A stretch of 64,000 nucleotides of DNA from Bacillota bacterium (GCA_023443515.1 JAEZUC010000090.1:21046-85045); one strand, 5' to 3'. Shown: positions 53,452 to 62,671, counted from the first letter of the stretch. Notes: generated by a model not told the origin, from the letters alone. Numbers and translations are program-made.

Positions 53452-54108
53452 TTACTTCTGTTCCTCGCTCACAATTGCGATAGATGCACTTGCACCTATT
53501 CTTGATGCACCGGCTTCTACCATTGCTTTTGCGGTCATATAATCCCGTATACCCCCGGATGCTTTTACTCCCATATCAGTCCCCACAGTCTCTCTCATAA
53601 GCTTTATATCCTGGGTTGTAGCCCCTCCTGTACTGAACCCTGTAGAAGTTTTAACAAAATCAGCTCCGGCTTCCTTAGACAATTTACAACAGATAACTTT
53701 TTCATCATCAGTAAGCAGACATGTTTCAAGTATTACCTTAACAATTGCTTTACCCCCTGTTGCCTCTACCACTGCTGCAATATCCTTCTCCACAAAATTA
53801 AAATCCCCTGACTTAACAGCTCCAATATTTATTACCATATCAACTTCCTCAGCACCGTTTTCCACTGCCTCAACAGTTTCTGCAACTTTAGATGCCGTTG
53901 AAGTGGCACCCAGAGGAAATCCTATTACTGTACATACCTTTATATCTGTTTCCTTTAAAATCTCACTGCATAATGTTACATAGCAAGGGTTAACACAAAC
54001 AGAAGCAAATTTGTACTCAACAGCCTCTCTGCACAGCTTCTTTATCTGCTCCTTACATGTATCTGGTTTTAATGCTGTATGGTCAATTAAACCTGCCAAC
54101 TTAGTCAT
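53452..54108 (-). CDS. deoC: deoxyribose-phosphate aldolase
   Basis: 218 residues, usual length. TIM barrel with LIDHTALKPDT near 7-17, VCVNPCYV near 37, and the Schiff-base Lys in FVKTSTGFSTGGAT (near 150-163), plus KASGGIRDY near 181. Splits deoxyribose 5-phosphate to acetaldehyde and glyceraldehyde 3-phosphate. GGAGG lies about 7 nt before the ATG. No other deo gene adjoins. A hairpin with U-run lies 80 nt upstream on the same strand. Confidence 0.93.
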   Translation of the reverse strand: MTKLAGLIDHTALKPDTCKEQIKKLCREAVEYKFASVCVNPCYVTLCSEILKETDIKVCTVIGFPLGATSTASKVAETVEAVENGAEEVDMVINIGAVKSGDFNFVEKDIAAVVEATGGKAIVKVILETCLLTDDEKVICCKLSKEAGADFVKTSTGFSTGGATTQDIKLMRETVGTDMGVKASGGIRDYMTAKAMVEAGASRIGASASIAIVSEEQK

Positions 54109-54186
54109 AAAACACCTCCGATTATAGAACTTTGTATATACATATTATTTACCAATATACTGGAATTATCAAGAAATAAAAAAATA

Positions 54187-54208
54187 GGTTAGTCTTCATC
54201 GACTAACC
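54187..54208 (-). terminator. hairpin with U-run upstream of deoC
   Basis: GGTTAGTC / GACTAACC, 6-nt loop, followed on the minus strand by a T-rich run. No minus-strand gene ends here, so it is a candidate leader terminator of deoC. Confidence 0.5.
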
Positions 54209-54369
54209 ATGTAAAGGGGGTCAAAATGTATTTTGTGAGGTCAATATTATAATGGCCATAAATTATAAAATTTATACAATTATTTTGAAAAATCTTATTA
54301 TTATATTTATTTATTACCATGTAAATAATAAATTCAGAAAATAATATGCTAAACGAAGGAGCTACATCT

Positions 54370-54615
54370 ATGGATTTGCAAAACAATGTAGTAAATGCTG
54401 AGAATTTAAATGAAAACAATACTTTATCGGTTGTTCAAGATAAACTAAAGCCTGGGGAAACAATGATTCTTGACGTAGGATATAACTATTTTCATCAAGT
54501 TGATAAACTCTATGAAATACTTTCAAATGAAGGCTATTATGTAAGAAAAACCTTTGTAAATGGACGCAATCAATTGCTGGTTGCTCAAAGGGATGAAAAG
54601 CATCAAATGTATTGA
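54370..54615 (+). CDS. small protein of unknown function
   Basis: 81 residues: a polar, Asn-rich N-terminus (about 1-22), then LKPGETMILDVGYNYFHQVDKL near 27-48 and ILSNEGYYVRKTFVNGRNQL near 52-71 (given by position). The pattern resembles a small alpha/beta domain; no family recognised. The start is ATG 54370, with AAGGAG 8 nt upstream; an ATG at 54346 is upstream of it. No partner is obvious. Confidence 0.7.
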   Translation: MDLQNNVVNAENLNENNTLSVVQDKLKPGETMILDVGYNYFHQVDKLYEILSNEGYYVRKTFVNGRNQLLVAQRDEKHQMY

Positions 54616-54634
54616 TTAAACTAAAACTAAAAAA

Positions 54635-54671
54635 GGCCTGCTGTTTAATTCTATAAAAATCACAGCGGGCC
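54635..54671. terminator. terminator between small gene and lipid kinase
   Basis: GGCCTGCTGT / ACAGCGGGCC (10 bp with one G-T). A-run on the left serves the minus-strand lipid kinase. Confidence 0.75.
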
Positions 54672-54692
54672 TCAATATTATTAAAATAAATA

Positions 54693-55586
54693 TTATTTAG
54701 TTTCTTCTAGAGGTACAAAAACCTCAAGAACCATCTGCTTGAACTCAATACTTGCGGGGAACAGCTCAGATCTTTCACCATCTACAGTTAAAGCGAGAGG
54801 CATTCTGCTGCTTAGTTCACATTTTCTGGCCTTTAGAATAATAACGTTTTTGTCATTGACAGATTCCTTACTCAACACCTTGAAAAAGAGACTTGCAAGG
54901 TTTATATTTGAACATTTCTTAACCAGAATAATATCCATGTATCCATCAGTATAATCCGCCTGTTTAAGAAGGTTTGGGAAGCCGGCTGCCTGTTTTCCGT
55001 TAACAATCAAAAATAGAAGAAACTTTCCTTCAAGAATGTGATCATCAGCTGTGATTTTTAGATCAAAGCTTTTAATATTAGCCACTTCAGAAATTCCTTT
55101 AAGATAGTAGGCAAAAGGACCAAAATTCTTTTTGAGCTCACTGTTTGTACTAAAAGAAACATCTACGAAGTTTCCCCCGGCAAAAGTACTAAGAAAATAC
55201 TGTGAATTGTTTATGTAACCAACATCGCACATAATGGTGTTTCCCTGAAGTATTACATCTATGCTTTCTTTAAAAGAGTTTATTCCCAGACACTTTGCAA
55301 AATCATTACACGTTCCTGATGGTATGACTCCCAGAGGAATTTTAATATCATTGTTCAGAAGTAAATTGGCAACATAATTAATTGTGCCATCACCTCCGGA
55401 CGCAGCAACAAAATCATATGTTCCTGACTGCAATGCACTTATTAGGTAATCGCTGTTTGCATCTGTCAACCTGTACGGTTGAGCAAGAATACCCTTGTCC
55501 TGAAAAGAGGACAAAATAAAGTCCAGTTCACTGGGAATCCTATGGCCTCCGGAAACAGGGTTATATACAAATAATGCGTTTTTCAC
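54693..55586 (-). CDS. diacylglycerol/lipid kinase family protein (YegS/DgkB type)
   Basis: 297 residues. DAGKc fold: LFVYNPVSGG near 4-13, the ATP-site AASGGDGTINYVANLL near 60-75, GVIPSGTCNDFAK near 90-102, and AGGNFVDVSF near 140. Such enzymes phosphorylate diacylglycerol or related lipids in the membrane. The start is GTG 55586, with GGGAGG 8 nt upstream; an ATG at 55610 precedes that ribosome binding site. No linked pathway genes. Confidence 0.88.
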   Translation of the reverse strand: MKNALFVYNPVSGGHRIPSELDFILSSFQDKGILAQPYRLTDANSDYLISALQSGTYDFVAASGGDGTINYVANLLLNNDIKIPLGVIPSGTCNDFAKCLGINSFKESIDVILQGNTIMCDVGYINNSQYFLSTFAGGNFVDVSFSTNSELKKNFGPFAYYLKGISEVANIKSFDLKITADDHILEGKFLLFLIVNGKQAAGFPNLLKQADYTDGYMDIILVKKCSNINLASLFFKVLSKESVNDKNVIILKARKCELSSRMPLALTVDGERSELFPASIEFKQMVLEVFVPLEETK

Positions 55587-55730
55587 AGGTCTATCCTCCC
55601 ATTTATGCATAGTAAACTTTTATTAAAATCTCTCTATTAATTTATAATAAATGAAATTCAGTATAAAAGCAATCTTAACAGGCGTGATATTAGTAATATT
55701 CCCATATAAGAGTATTTTTGGGCATTAAAA

Positions 55731-55770
55731 TGGGGCATCAGCAAGACTTTCGTCTCGCTGTAGGCCCCCA
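55731..55770 (-). terminator. structured hairpin after the spore protein gene
   Basis: GGGGC / GCCCC outer arms, with CAGC/GCTG and GAC/GTC inner pairs and a TTTC loop. On the minus strand it is followed by a T-rich stretch. Confidence 0.6.
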
Positions 55771-55787
55771 AACGACGCTAAACTATT

Positions 55788-55958
55788 CTAGTGGTTGACA
55801 CTTCTTTCAGCCATCTCAATTGCCTTCTTAACAATGTTTCCGCAATCTCTTGAAGATACTGCTCCCCATCCTTCGTTAGCAACTGTATTGTAGACTCCAA
55901 GTTCTCTGGCAATTTCCTCTTTAAGGGCATCTGACATCACACTTTTACGTCTACTCAT
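55788..55958 (-). CDS. small acid-soluble spore protein (SspF-like)
   Basis: 56 residues. MSRRKSVMSDALKEEIAREL (1-20), then YNTVANEGWGAVSSRDCGNIV (near 23-43) closely follow the SspF pattern of alpha/beta-type SASPs. These bind and protect DNA in the spore. The start is ATG 55958 with GGAGG 7-8 nt upstream; the longer frame to 56018 has no support. A structured leader lies between the expected promoter and the ribosome binding site. Confidence 0.9.
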   Translation of the reverse strand: MSRRKSVMSDALKEEIARELGVYNTVANEGWGAVSSRDCGNIVKKAIEMAERSVNH

Positions 55959-55975
55959 GGATAGTGCCTCCTTAA

Positions 55976-56038
55976 TCAGGCAGAACCCACTGCGTAATGG
56001 CATTTCAGGTGAAAGCAATTACGCTGTTCACTGCCTGA
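55976..56038 (-). promoter_or_regulatory. structured 5' leader of the spore protein gene
   Basis: TCAGGCAG (55976-55983) pairs with CTGCCTGA (56031-56038); inside, GCGTAAT (55992-55998) pairs with ATTACGC (56018-56024). A TTTCAGG at about 56003 could instead pair with CCTGAAA (56034-56040). The stems end 5 nt from the ribosome binding site. Confidence 0.5.
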
Positions 56039-56040
56039 AA

Positions 56041-56350
56041 TAGATTTTTTAGCGTACACATATATTGTGTGAATAATCTCAAAAATTATTAAGGAAATGT
56101 AATCCACATTTTGCACAGTCTAAAATTTATCATAACAATCATTCCACCACAATATATACATTCTACAATCAAATATTACAACAATATTTTGTATAGACAA
56201 AATTCACCGTGTATACAATCTACAATAAAATCTTTTTAATCCACATTTAAGCACAGAATTGTGGATTACTTGTAGATATCAACAAGCTCTGTAATGCCTT
56301 TCCTTCTAGGTGTCAAGAATTTTGCTAAAAACAATATGTGAATAACTTAA
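56041..56350. other. gene-free stretch with DnaA-box-like repeats
   Basis: No gene seen. Holds TAATCCACA at 56100-56108 and 56237-56245, and TGTGGATTA at 56260-56268; the first two share the longer context TAATCCACATTT followed by GCACAG. Confidence 0.45.
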
Positions 56351-56352
56351 AA

Positions 56353-56386
56353 AAAGTGTGGATAAATAAATTTTTATCCACACTTT
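56353..56386 (-). terminator. terminator of nadC (nad operon)
   Basis: AAAGTGTGGATAAA (56353-56366) and its complement (56373-56386), 14-bp stem, then a U-run on the minus strand. The stem arms contain two TTATCCACA boxes. Confidence 0.8.
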
Positions 56387-56403
56387 GTGTTTATGATTAT
56401 TTA

Positions 56404-57240
56404 CTATTCTATGTTCATGCTGATATCAACTGAATTTGCAGAGTGAGTAAGTTTCCCAATGGATATAATATCAACTCCTGTTAAGGCAACATTATATATT
56501 GTTTCCTCACTTATATTTCCAGAAGCCTCTACAAGAGCCCTCTTGTCAATAAATTTGACTGCCTCAGCCATTTGTTCATTTGACATATTATCAAGCATAA
56601 TTATATCAGCCTTGCATTCCAGAGCCTCACGAACCTCTTCCAACGATTCTACCTCTACTTCAATCTTTACAGTATGAGGAATACTGTTTCTTACGCGTTC
56701 AACCGCATTCTTTATTCCTCCGGCAGCAACAATATGGTTATCCTTTATGAGAACACCGTCAGAAAGTGAAAATCTGTGATTGGTTCCTCCCCCTGCATTA
56801 ACTGCATATTTCTCCAGAAGTCTTAGGCCGGGAGTAGTTTTTCTTGTGTCAGCTACCTTTACAGGTAAACCCTGTACTTTATTAACATATCTGTTAGTCA
56901 TAGTAGCAATGGCAGATAACCTTTGCATAAAGTTTAATGCAGTTCTTTCACCCTTTAGTAAAGCTCTTGTCGGACCGCTTACCTCTGCAATAATATCCCC
57001 TTTAGATACCTTGTCTCCATCCTTCACAAAGGCTTTGAAACACACGCCACTATCCAGTGTTTCAAAAACATATTTTGCAACATCAAGTCCTGCGATAACA
57101 GCATCTTGTTTAGCCAAAAATTCAGCCCTGGAAGAATCTCCTTCTGATACAATATTATCTGTCGTAATGTCTCCTAAGGGCATATCTTCCTTTAGTGCAT
57201 TCATAACTATTTCGTGGATATAAAGTTTACTGAGTTTCAT
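56404..57240 (-). CDS. nadC: nicotinate-nucleotide pyrophosphorylase (carboxylating)
   Basis: 278 residues. Converts quinolinate and PRPP to nicotinate mononucleotide. Motifs: DMPLGDITTD near 19-28, GERTALNFMQRLS near 98-110, DTRKTTPGLR near 131-140, NAGGGTNHRFSL near 149-160, and IMLDNMSNEQM near 215. All PRPP/quinolinate residues expected by pattern are present. Last gene of nadABC; 12 nt after nadB. Confidence 0.94.
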   Translation of the reverse strand: MKLSKLYIHEIVMNALKEDMPLGDITTDNIVSEGDSSRAEFLAKQDAVIAGLDVAKYVFETLDSGVCFKAFVKDGDKVSKGDIIAEVSGPTRALLKGERTALNFMQRLSAIATMTNRYVNKVQGLPVKVADTRKTTPGLRLLEKYAVNAGGGTNHRFSLSDGVLIKDNHIVAAGGIKNAVERVRNSIPHTVKIEVEVESLEEVREALECKADIIMLDNMSNEQMAEAVKFIDKRALVEASGNISEETIYNVALTGVDIISIGKLTHSANSVDISMNIE

Positions 57241-57252
57241 ATTTCCTCCTTT

Positions 57253-58857
57253 TTAAAATGGTGAAGCCATCTTGCCCTTCTCCAATTCTTTAACTATGTT
57301 TTTTTTCCAATTCACATTGTCAGTCTTATCAAAATCAATTCTATAATGCGCACCTCTGCTCTCTTTTCTCTCAAGAGCGGATTCTATTACAAGGCCTGCC
57401 ACTGTAAGCATATTCAGCACTTCCAGTTTCACAAGACTGAATCCTGACAAATCGGTATACTTCGTATAAATGCCATTAATAATTTCCGCAGCTTTTTCAA
57501 GACCTTGTTGGTTTCTGATTATGCCGACATACTTTGTCATAGCAACCTGTATCTCTTCTTTCATAGCTTTAAATGCTACATCACTCTTTTTGTTTGACAC
57601 ATAACTCATCTTTGAATTCACTGCTGAATTATAGCAATGTTTATCTTCTGAACCGATTTTCCTAGCTATTTTCCTCCCGAAAACCAGTCCTTCCAGCAAG
57701 GAATTACTAGCCAGCCTGTTTGCCCCATGTATACCTGTGCAAGCTACTTCTCCGCATGCATATAAGCCGGGAATATTGGTCTGACCGTCAACATCTGTTC
57801 TTATTCCACCCATACAATAGTGCTCTGCGGGAGCAACGGGAATAAAATCCTTTGATATATCAATGCCGTAATCAAGACATGTCTTAAAAATATTGGGAAA
57901 TCTGTTTTCAAGATATTCCCTGCTCTTAAATGTTATATCCAGAAATACATTCTTGGAATCAGTGAGAGACATTTCCTTAAAAATAGCTCTTGAAACCACA
58001 TCTCTAGGTGCTAGTTCCCCTAACTCATGGTATTTCTTCATAAACGCTTCACCCTTGCAGTTTATAAGTCGAGCACCCTCTCCCCTGACCGCTTCAGATA
58101 TTAAAAAACTCTTATCCTTTGGGTGGTATAGTACCGTCGGATGGAACTGTACAAACTCCATATCCATTGCCTGAGCACCAGCTCTTAAACACATTCCTAC
58201 CCCGTCACCGGTTGCAACTTCAGGATTGGTAGTATGCGAATAAATTTGTCCAAAGCCTCCGGTTGCAACGACCACTGAACATGACCGAAAAACTTTTATT
58301 TTATCTGAAAATTCGTCATAAACTATAACACCCTTGCATTTACCTTCTTCGATTAAAAGATCGACTGCAAAGTGACTTTCAAAAATAGCTATGTTCCTCT
58401 TTTTCTGAGCAACCTGAATTAGTTTATCGCAGACTTCCTTACCGGTCGTATCACCGGAATGGATAATCCTGTTTACACTGTGGGCACCTTCTCTTGTTAG
58501 GGATAGTTGTTGACCGCTTTTATCAAAGTTTACTCCCAGACTGCACAGAGTTCTAATATTTTCAGCAGCTTCTTCTACCAAAACCCATACGCTTGTTTCA
58601 TCGTTCAGCCCTGCACCGGCAAAAAGAGTATCTTTGAAATGCAACTGGGGTGAATCGTTTTTTTCATCGAGAGATACCGCTATCCCCCCTTGTGCAAGAA
58701 CTGAATTGCTTATATCCAACGTCTCTTTAGTAATTATTCCTATCTGTAAGCTGTCGGGTATTTCTAGTGCTGTATATACTCCGGCTATTCCGCTACCAAT
58801 AATTATAACGTCCTTGTATATGACCTCAACGTCAACTATATTACTATCCTCTTCCAT
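57253..58857 (-). CDS. nadB: L-aspartate oxidase
   Basis: 534 residues. Oxidises L-aspartate to iminoaspartate with FAD. Motifs: VIIIGSGIAGVYTAL near 18-32, LAQGGIAVSL near 54, HSGDTTGKEV near 133, FVQFHPTVLY near 236, GLYACGEVACTGIHGANRLASNSLLEGLVFG near 360-390 (given by position). The start is ATG 58857 with GGAGGG 7 nt upstream; an ATG at 58872 is upstream. Between nadA and nadC. Confidence 0.93.
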   Translation of the reverse strand: MEEDSNIVDVEVIYKDVIIIGSGIAGVYTALEIPDSLQIGIITKETLDISNSVLAQGGIAVSLDEKNDSPQLHFKDTLFAGAGLNDETSVWVLVEEAAENIRTLCSLGVNFDKSGQQLSLTREGAHSVNRIIHSGDTTGKEVCDKLIQVAQKKRNIAIFESHFAVDLLIEEGKCKGVIVYDEFSDKIKVFRSCSVVVATGGFGQIYSHTTNPEVATGDGVGMCLRAGAQAMDMEFVQFHPTVLYHPKDKSFLISEAVRGEGARLINCKGEAFMKKYHELGELAPRDVVSRAIFKEMSLTDSKNVFLDITFKSREYLENRFPNIFKTCLDYGIDISKDFIPVAPAEHYCMGGIRTDVDGQTNIPGLYACGEVACTGIHGANRLASNSLLEGLVFGRKIARKIGSEDKHCYNSAVNSKMSYVSNKKSDVAFKAMKEEIQVAMTKYVGIIRNQQGLEKAAEIINGIYTKYTDLSGFSLVKLEVLNMLTVAGLVIESALERKESRGAHYRIDFDKTDNVNWKKNIVKELEKGKMASPF

Positions 58858-58959
58858 TGTTTTACCCTCCATATCCCCACATGTGTAAAAGAGCAGCTGA
58901 TAAAGTCTAAATCAGTTCTGATTCATGCTATGGGGTAAATTACTTATTTGTTACACAAA

Positions 58960-59874
58960 TCATTTTCCTACTGCCAGCATTCTGTTTAGACTACCAGATG
59001 CACGTTCTATAATGTCCCTATCTAATGTAATTTCATATTGCCTTTTAGCCAATGCATCATGAACACTCTGTAGAGATGTTTTCTTCATGTTTGGACAAAT
59101 CAATCCTGTCGACATCATATAAAAAGTTTTATTTGGGTTTTCCTTTTTCAACTGATAAAGAACACCCATCTCGGTTCCGATAATAAATTTATTATGGTCA
59201 GAGTTTCTTGCATAATCAATAATCTGTTTCGTGCTTCCTACAAAATCTGCAAGCTCCTGTATTTCAGGCTGACATTCAGGGTGCACCAGCAAAACAGCAT
59301 CAGGATGTAGCCTCTTTGACTCTATAACCGCATCTGCCTTAATTTTATGGTGAGTAATACAGTATCCCTCCCAAAAAATAATATTCTTTTCAGGCACCAT
59401 TTTGGCAACATAACTGCCGAGATTTTTGTCAGGAGCAAAAATTATATCTTTTTTATCAATGGATCTGATTACATCCACTGCATTAGAAGAAGTACAGCAA
59501 ATATCACATTCTGCCTTAACTTCTGCACTTGAATTTATATAACATACAACAGCAGCCTGCGGATACTTTTTCTTAGCCTCTTTCAAAGAATCAGCCGTAA
59601 TCATGTCAGCCATAGGACAACCTGCATTTATCTCAGGAAGCAAAACAGTCTTTTCAGGTGATAGGATCTTTGCACTTTCAGCCATAAAGTGTACTCCGCA
59701 GAAAACTATAGTATCAGCTTGGCTTGACGCACAGAACTGACTTAAAGCAAATGAATCTCCGGTAACGTCAGCTATTTCCTGGACTTCATCAACCTGATAG
59801 CTATGTGCTACAATAACTGCATTATGCTCTTTCTTCATTTTGTTAATATTGCTAATCAACAAATCTTTATCCAT
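58960..59874 (-). CDS. nadA: quinolinate synthase
   Basis: 304 residues. 4Fe-4S enzyme that condenses iminoaspartate with dihydroxyacetone phosphate. Three conserved Cys are in VFCGVHFMAESAK (near 58), the ICCTSS region (near 126) and ECQPE / ICPNMK (near 203 and 266). HSYQVDEVQEIAD near 24-36 is the characteristic start. First of the nadA-nadB-nadC operon. Confidence 0.94.
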   Translation of the reverse strand: MDKDLLISNINKMKKEHNAVIVAHSYQVDEVQEIADVTGDSFALSQFCASSQADTIVFCGVHFMAESAKILSPEKTVLLPEINAGCPMADMITADSLKEAKKKYPQAAVVCYINSSAEVKAECDICCTSSNAVDVIRSIDKKDIIFAPDKNLGSYVAKMVPEKNIIFWEGYCITHHKIKADAVIESKRLHPDAVLLVHPECQPEIQELADFVGSTKQIIDYARNSDHNKFIIGTEMGVLYQLKKENPNKTFYMMSTGLICPNMKKTSLQSVHDALAKRQYEITLDRDIIERASGSLNRMLAVGK

Positions 59875-60048
59875 TATTTTTACCCTCGTTATCTGTTAAA
59901 AATTCCACAATATTCGTTAAATACTGCATTTATTTTAATACTTATAATTTGCTTTGTAAATGCTTTTATACTAAAAGAAAAATCCCTTCATATTATAATG
60001 AAAAGATTTTTCTTCCGGATACACCTAATTTTATTGTAAATATATCAA

Positions 60049-60216
60049 CTACTTATGGCACCTGCTACTTTCGGGACATCCTGAGCAACCACAGCCACAG
60101 CTTGATTCACCATTTTTTCTCTGTCTGATTTTATGAATTACGACCCAAGCCATTAATCCGAAAATAACAGTAGATATTAAAATCGTTGCAATATTATCTT
60201 TTATAAAATTTATCAT
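60049..60216 (-). CDS. FeoB-associated Cys-rich membrane peptide
   Basis: 55 residues: one N-terminal transmembrane segment (about 9-28), then a basic RQRK and a Cys-rich tail SCGCGCSGCPESSRC (about 39-53). This is the pattern of the small FeoB-associated proteins that follow feoB in clostridia and may bind Fe2+ for delivery to FeoB. GGAGGG lies 6 nt before the ATG. It starts 21 nt after the feoB stop. Too short for routine calling. Confidence 0.85.
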   Translation of the reverse strand: MINFIKDNIATILISTVIFGLMAWVVIHKIRQRKNGESSCGCGCSGCPESSRCHK

Positions 60217-60237
60217 AGAAAACCCTCCACTCCTGAA

Positions 60238-62373
60238 TCAGGCGCTGACACTCTTACTTTGTCTTCTTACCTTTTTACTTGGAAAAAACAAGAGCCAAAG
60301 CCCAACTCCAATTACAATTAAAGCAACTGCTGTACCAACTCCGAATGAAACTGCACCTGTAAGCAAACTACCTATTTGATAAATTATCAATGAAACGGCA
60401 TAAGCTAAAAGGGTCTGATAGCCAACAGCAATAAAAGTCCATTTCCAACCACCCATCTCACGTTTAATAGCCCCTATAGCCGCAAAACATGGTGCACAGA
60501 GAAGATTAAAAGCCATAAATGAGTACGCACTAACAGCCGTAAACATACCTGAGATGCTTGCAAGAAGTGTGGGATCACTCTCGCTGACTTCTCCTAACCC
60601 AAAAAGCACTCCAAATGTACCTACAACATTTTCCTTAGCGGCAAGACCTGTTACTGCAGCAACAGAAGCCTGCCATGTCCCAAAGCCCAAGGGCTTGAAA
60701 AGCGGTGCAATGACATTACCTATAGATGCCAGAATGCTGTTTCCCTCTTCAACCATTTTAAAACTCCAACTAAAGTTAGAAAGGAACCATATAAGTCCGC
60801 ATGCTACAAATATTACTGTTCCGGCTTTAATAATAAATGCCTTTCCACGTTCCCACATATGAATCAAAACACCCTTTGCACCGGGAACATGATATTGGGG
60901 AAGTTCCATAACAAACGGAGCCGGATCACCTGAAAAGAGTTTTGTCTTTTTTAGAATAACCCCTGATACTATAACCATTAAAATACCCAGAAAGTATGTT
61001 GATGGAGCAACCCACCATGATTTATCCGAAAACATCGCCCCGGCAATCAAAGCAATTATAGGAAGCTTTGCACTGCATGGTATAAAAGTAGTAGTCATAA
61101 TCGTCATTTTGCGGTCTTTGTCCTGTTCAATGGTTCTTGAGGCCATTATACCCGGAACACCGCATCCTGATGAAATTAGCATTGGAATAAATGACTTACC
61201 CGAAAGACCGAACTTGCGGAAAATCCTGTCCATAATAAATGCTACTCGGGCCATGTAGCCACAGTCCTCTAGAATAGATAAGAAGAAGAACAAGATCATC
61301 ATCTGAGGAACAAATCCCAGAACAGCCCCGACCCCACCAATAATACCGTCAATCACCAGCCCTTGAAGCCATTCCGCAGCTCCTACATTCGAAAGGAAGG
61401 TACCTACAGCAGGCTGTATCCAGCTGCCAAAAAACGTATCATTTGTCCAATCGGTTACAATTGTGCCAAGCCAGGAAACGGAAACAAAATACACAACAAA
61501 CATAATAGCTGCAAAAATAGGGAGTGCAAGCCATCTGTTTGTAACTACACGATCAATTTTATCAGAGGGTGTCATGCCTACTCTCTTTTTATGTAAGCAT
61601 TTTTTTATTACTTTTCCAATGTAGAAATAACGTTCATTTGTTATAATGCTTTCACTGTCATCATCCATTATTTCTTCACATGTTGCAGTTATTTCATCAA
61701 TCTTTGATAAAGTTTCAACCTCAAGGGAAAGCTGCTTTAAAACCTTTTCATCACGTTCAAACAGTTTAATTGCATACCATCTTGAATATTCTTTACTTAC
61801 AGACTCAGCCATAATTCCCTCAATCTTATTGAGGGAATTTTCCACTTCATTTGAAAATGAATGTTGAGGGATTGTCTTTGTATTATTTTTAGCAATTTCA
61901 ATTGTCTTTTCAGTTATCTCTTTTAATCCTATTCCCTTAACAGCAGATGTTTCAATAACAATGCAACCCAATTCACTGCTAAGTTTTTGAATATCAATCT
62001 TATCTCCGTTTTTACGGACAATATCAATCATATTTAATGCTATAACAACCGGAATTCCTAATTCAACTAACTGTGTAGTAAGATAAAGATTGCGTTCAAT
62101 GTTTGATGCATCAACAAGATTAATAATAACGTCAGGCCTGTCATTCAAAAGATAATTTCGTGTGACAACCTCCTCAAGAGTGTACGGAGATAATGAGTAA
62201 ATACCGGGTAAGTCCATTATAGTTACATCCTTGAACCCTTTTAATTTCCCTTCTTTTTTTTCCACCGTAACACCGGGCCAGTTACCAACATACTGAGAAC
62301 TACCTGTTAATTCATTGAACATGGTAGTTTTTCCACAGTTTGGATTTCCTGCAAGTGCGATTTTTATTGCCAT
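60238..62373 (-). CDS. feoB: ferrous iron transport protein B
   Basis: 711 residues. N-terminal GTPase: GNPNCGKTT (9-17), DLPGIYSLSPYT near 53-64 (G3), NMID near 115 (G4), then a helical domain and a membrane part with about eight to ten segments (from about 285), with GFVPQMMILFF, SGCGVPGIMASRT and FIPCSAKLP gate motifs. It takes up Fe2+. An internal DtxR-like box lies 19 nt upstream of its ATG, so it may have a promoter separate from feoA. Confidence 0.95.
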   Translation of the reverse strand: MAIKIALAGNPNCGKTTMFNELTGSSQYVGNWPGVTVEKKEGKLKGFKDVTIMDLPGIYSLSPYTLEEVVTRNYLLNDRPDVIINLVDASNIERNLYLTTQLVELGIPVVIALNMIDIVRKNGDKIDIQKLSSELGCIVIETSAVKGIGLKEITEKTIEIAKNNTKTIPQHSFSNEVENSLNKIEGIMAESVSKEYSRWYAIKLFERDEKVLKQLSLEVETLSKIDEITATCEEIMDDDSESIITNERYFYIGKVIKKCLHKKRVGMTPSDKIDRVVTNRWLALPIFAAIMFVVYFVSVSWLGTIVTDWTNDTFFGSWIQPAVGTFLSNVGAAEWLQGLVIDGIIGGVGAVLGFVPQMMILFFFLSILEDCGYMARVAFIMDRIFRKFGLSGKSFIPMLISSGCGVPGIMASRTIEQDKDRKMTIMTTTFIPCSAKLPIIALIAGAMFSDKSWWVAPSTYFLGILMVIVSGVILKKTKLFSGDPAPFVMELPQYHVPGAKGVLIHMWERGKAFIIKAGTVIFVACGLIWFLSNFSWSFKMVEEGNSILASIGNVIAPLFKPLGFGTWQASVAAVTGLAAKENVVGTFGVLFGLGEVSESDPTLLASISGMFTAVSAYSFMAFNLLCAPCFAAIGAIKREMGGWKWTFIAVGYQTLLAYAVSLIIYQIGSLLTGAVSFGVGTAVALIVIGVGLWLLFFPSKKVRRQSKSVSA

Positions 62374-62391
62374 TGTTCTTCCCCCTAAATA

Positions 62392-62411
62392 TAGTTAGTA
62401 TACGCTAACTA
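62392..62411. promoter_or_regulatory. DtxR-like box before feoB
   Basis: TAGTTAGTATACGCTAACTA, with 7-bp arms TAGTTAG/CTAACTA, resembling the DtxR/IdeR iron box. It sits between feoA and feoB. Confidence 0.6.
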
Positions 62412-62449
62412 CACAGTTTAAAATATGCAGGGCCTTTATTACCCTGCTG

Positions 62450-62671
62450 TTAATCTACCATAATCATCTCAGCGTCTGCTTTTCTCAGTGACAGTTCATA
62501 TCCTCTGACAGTTACTTCAATGGGATCTCCAAGAGGAGCAACCTTTCTTACAAAAACAGGAGTACCTTTGGTAATACCCATATCCATAATCCTTCTCTTT
62601 ACAGCCCCTTCGCCACTTAGCTTCACAACCGTAACAGTATCACCAATTTTTATATCTTTAAGAGTTCTCAT
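62450..62671 (-). CDS. feoA: FeoA-type SH3-fold protein, copy 2
   Basis: 73 residues: LKDIKIGDTVTVVKLSGEGAVKRRIMDMGITKG (about 3-35), VRKVAPLGDPIEV and LSLRKADAEMI. This is the FeoA SH3-like domain, thought to assist FeoB at the membrane. GAGGAAT lies before the ATG. The two feoA copies are 26 nt apart. Confidence 0.92.
   Translation of the reverse strand: MRTLKDIKIGDTVTVVKLSGEGAVKRRIMDMGITKGTPVFVRKVAPLGDPIEVTVRGYELSLRKADAEMIMVD

Noticed and set aside
54222..54260. 8-codon frame after an AGGGGG motif in the deoC upstream region
   Set aside because: Too short to support; no codon bias or conserved peptide to suggest a leader peptide.
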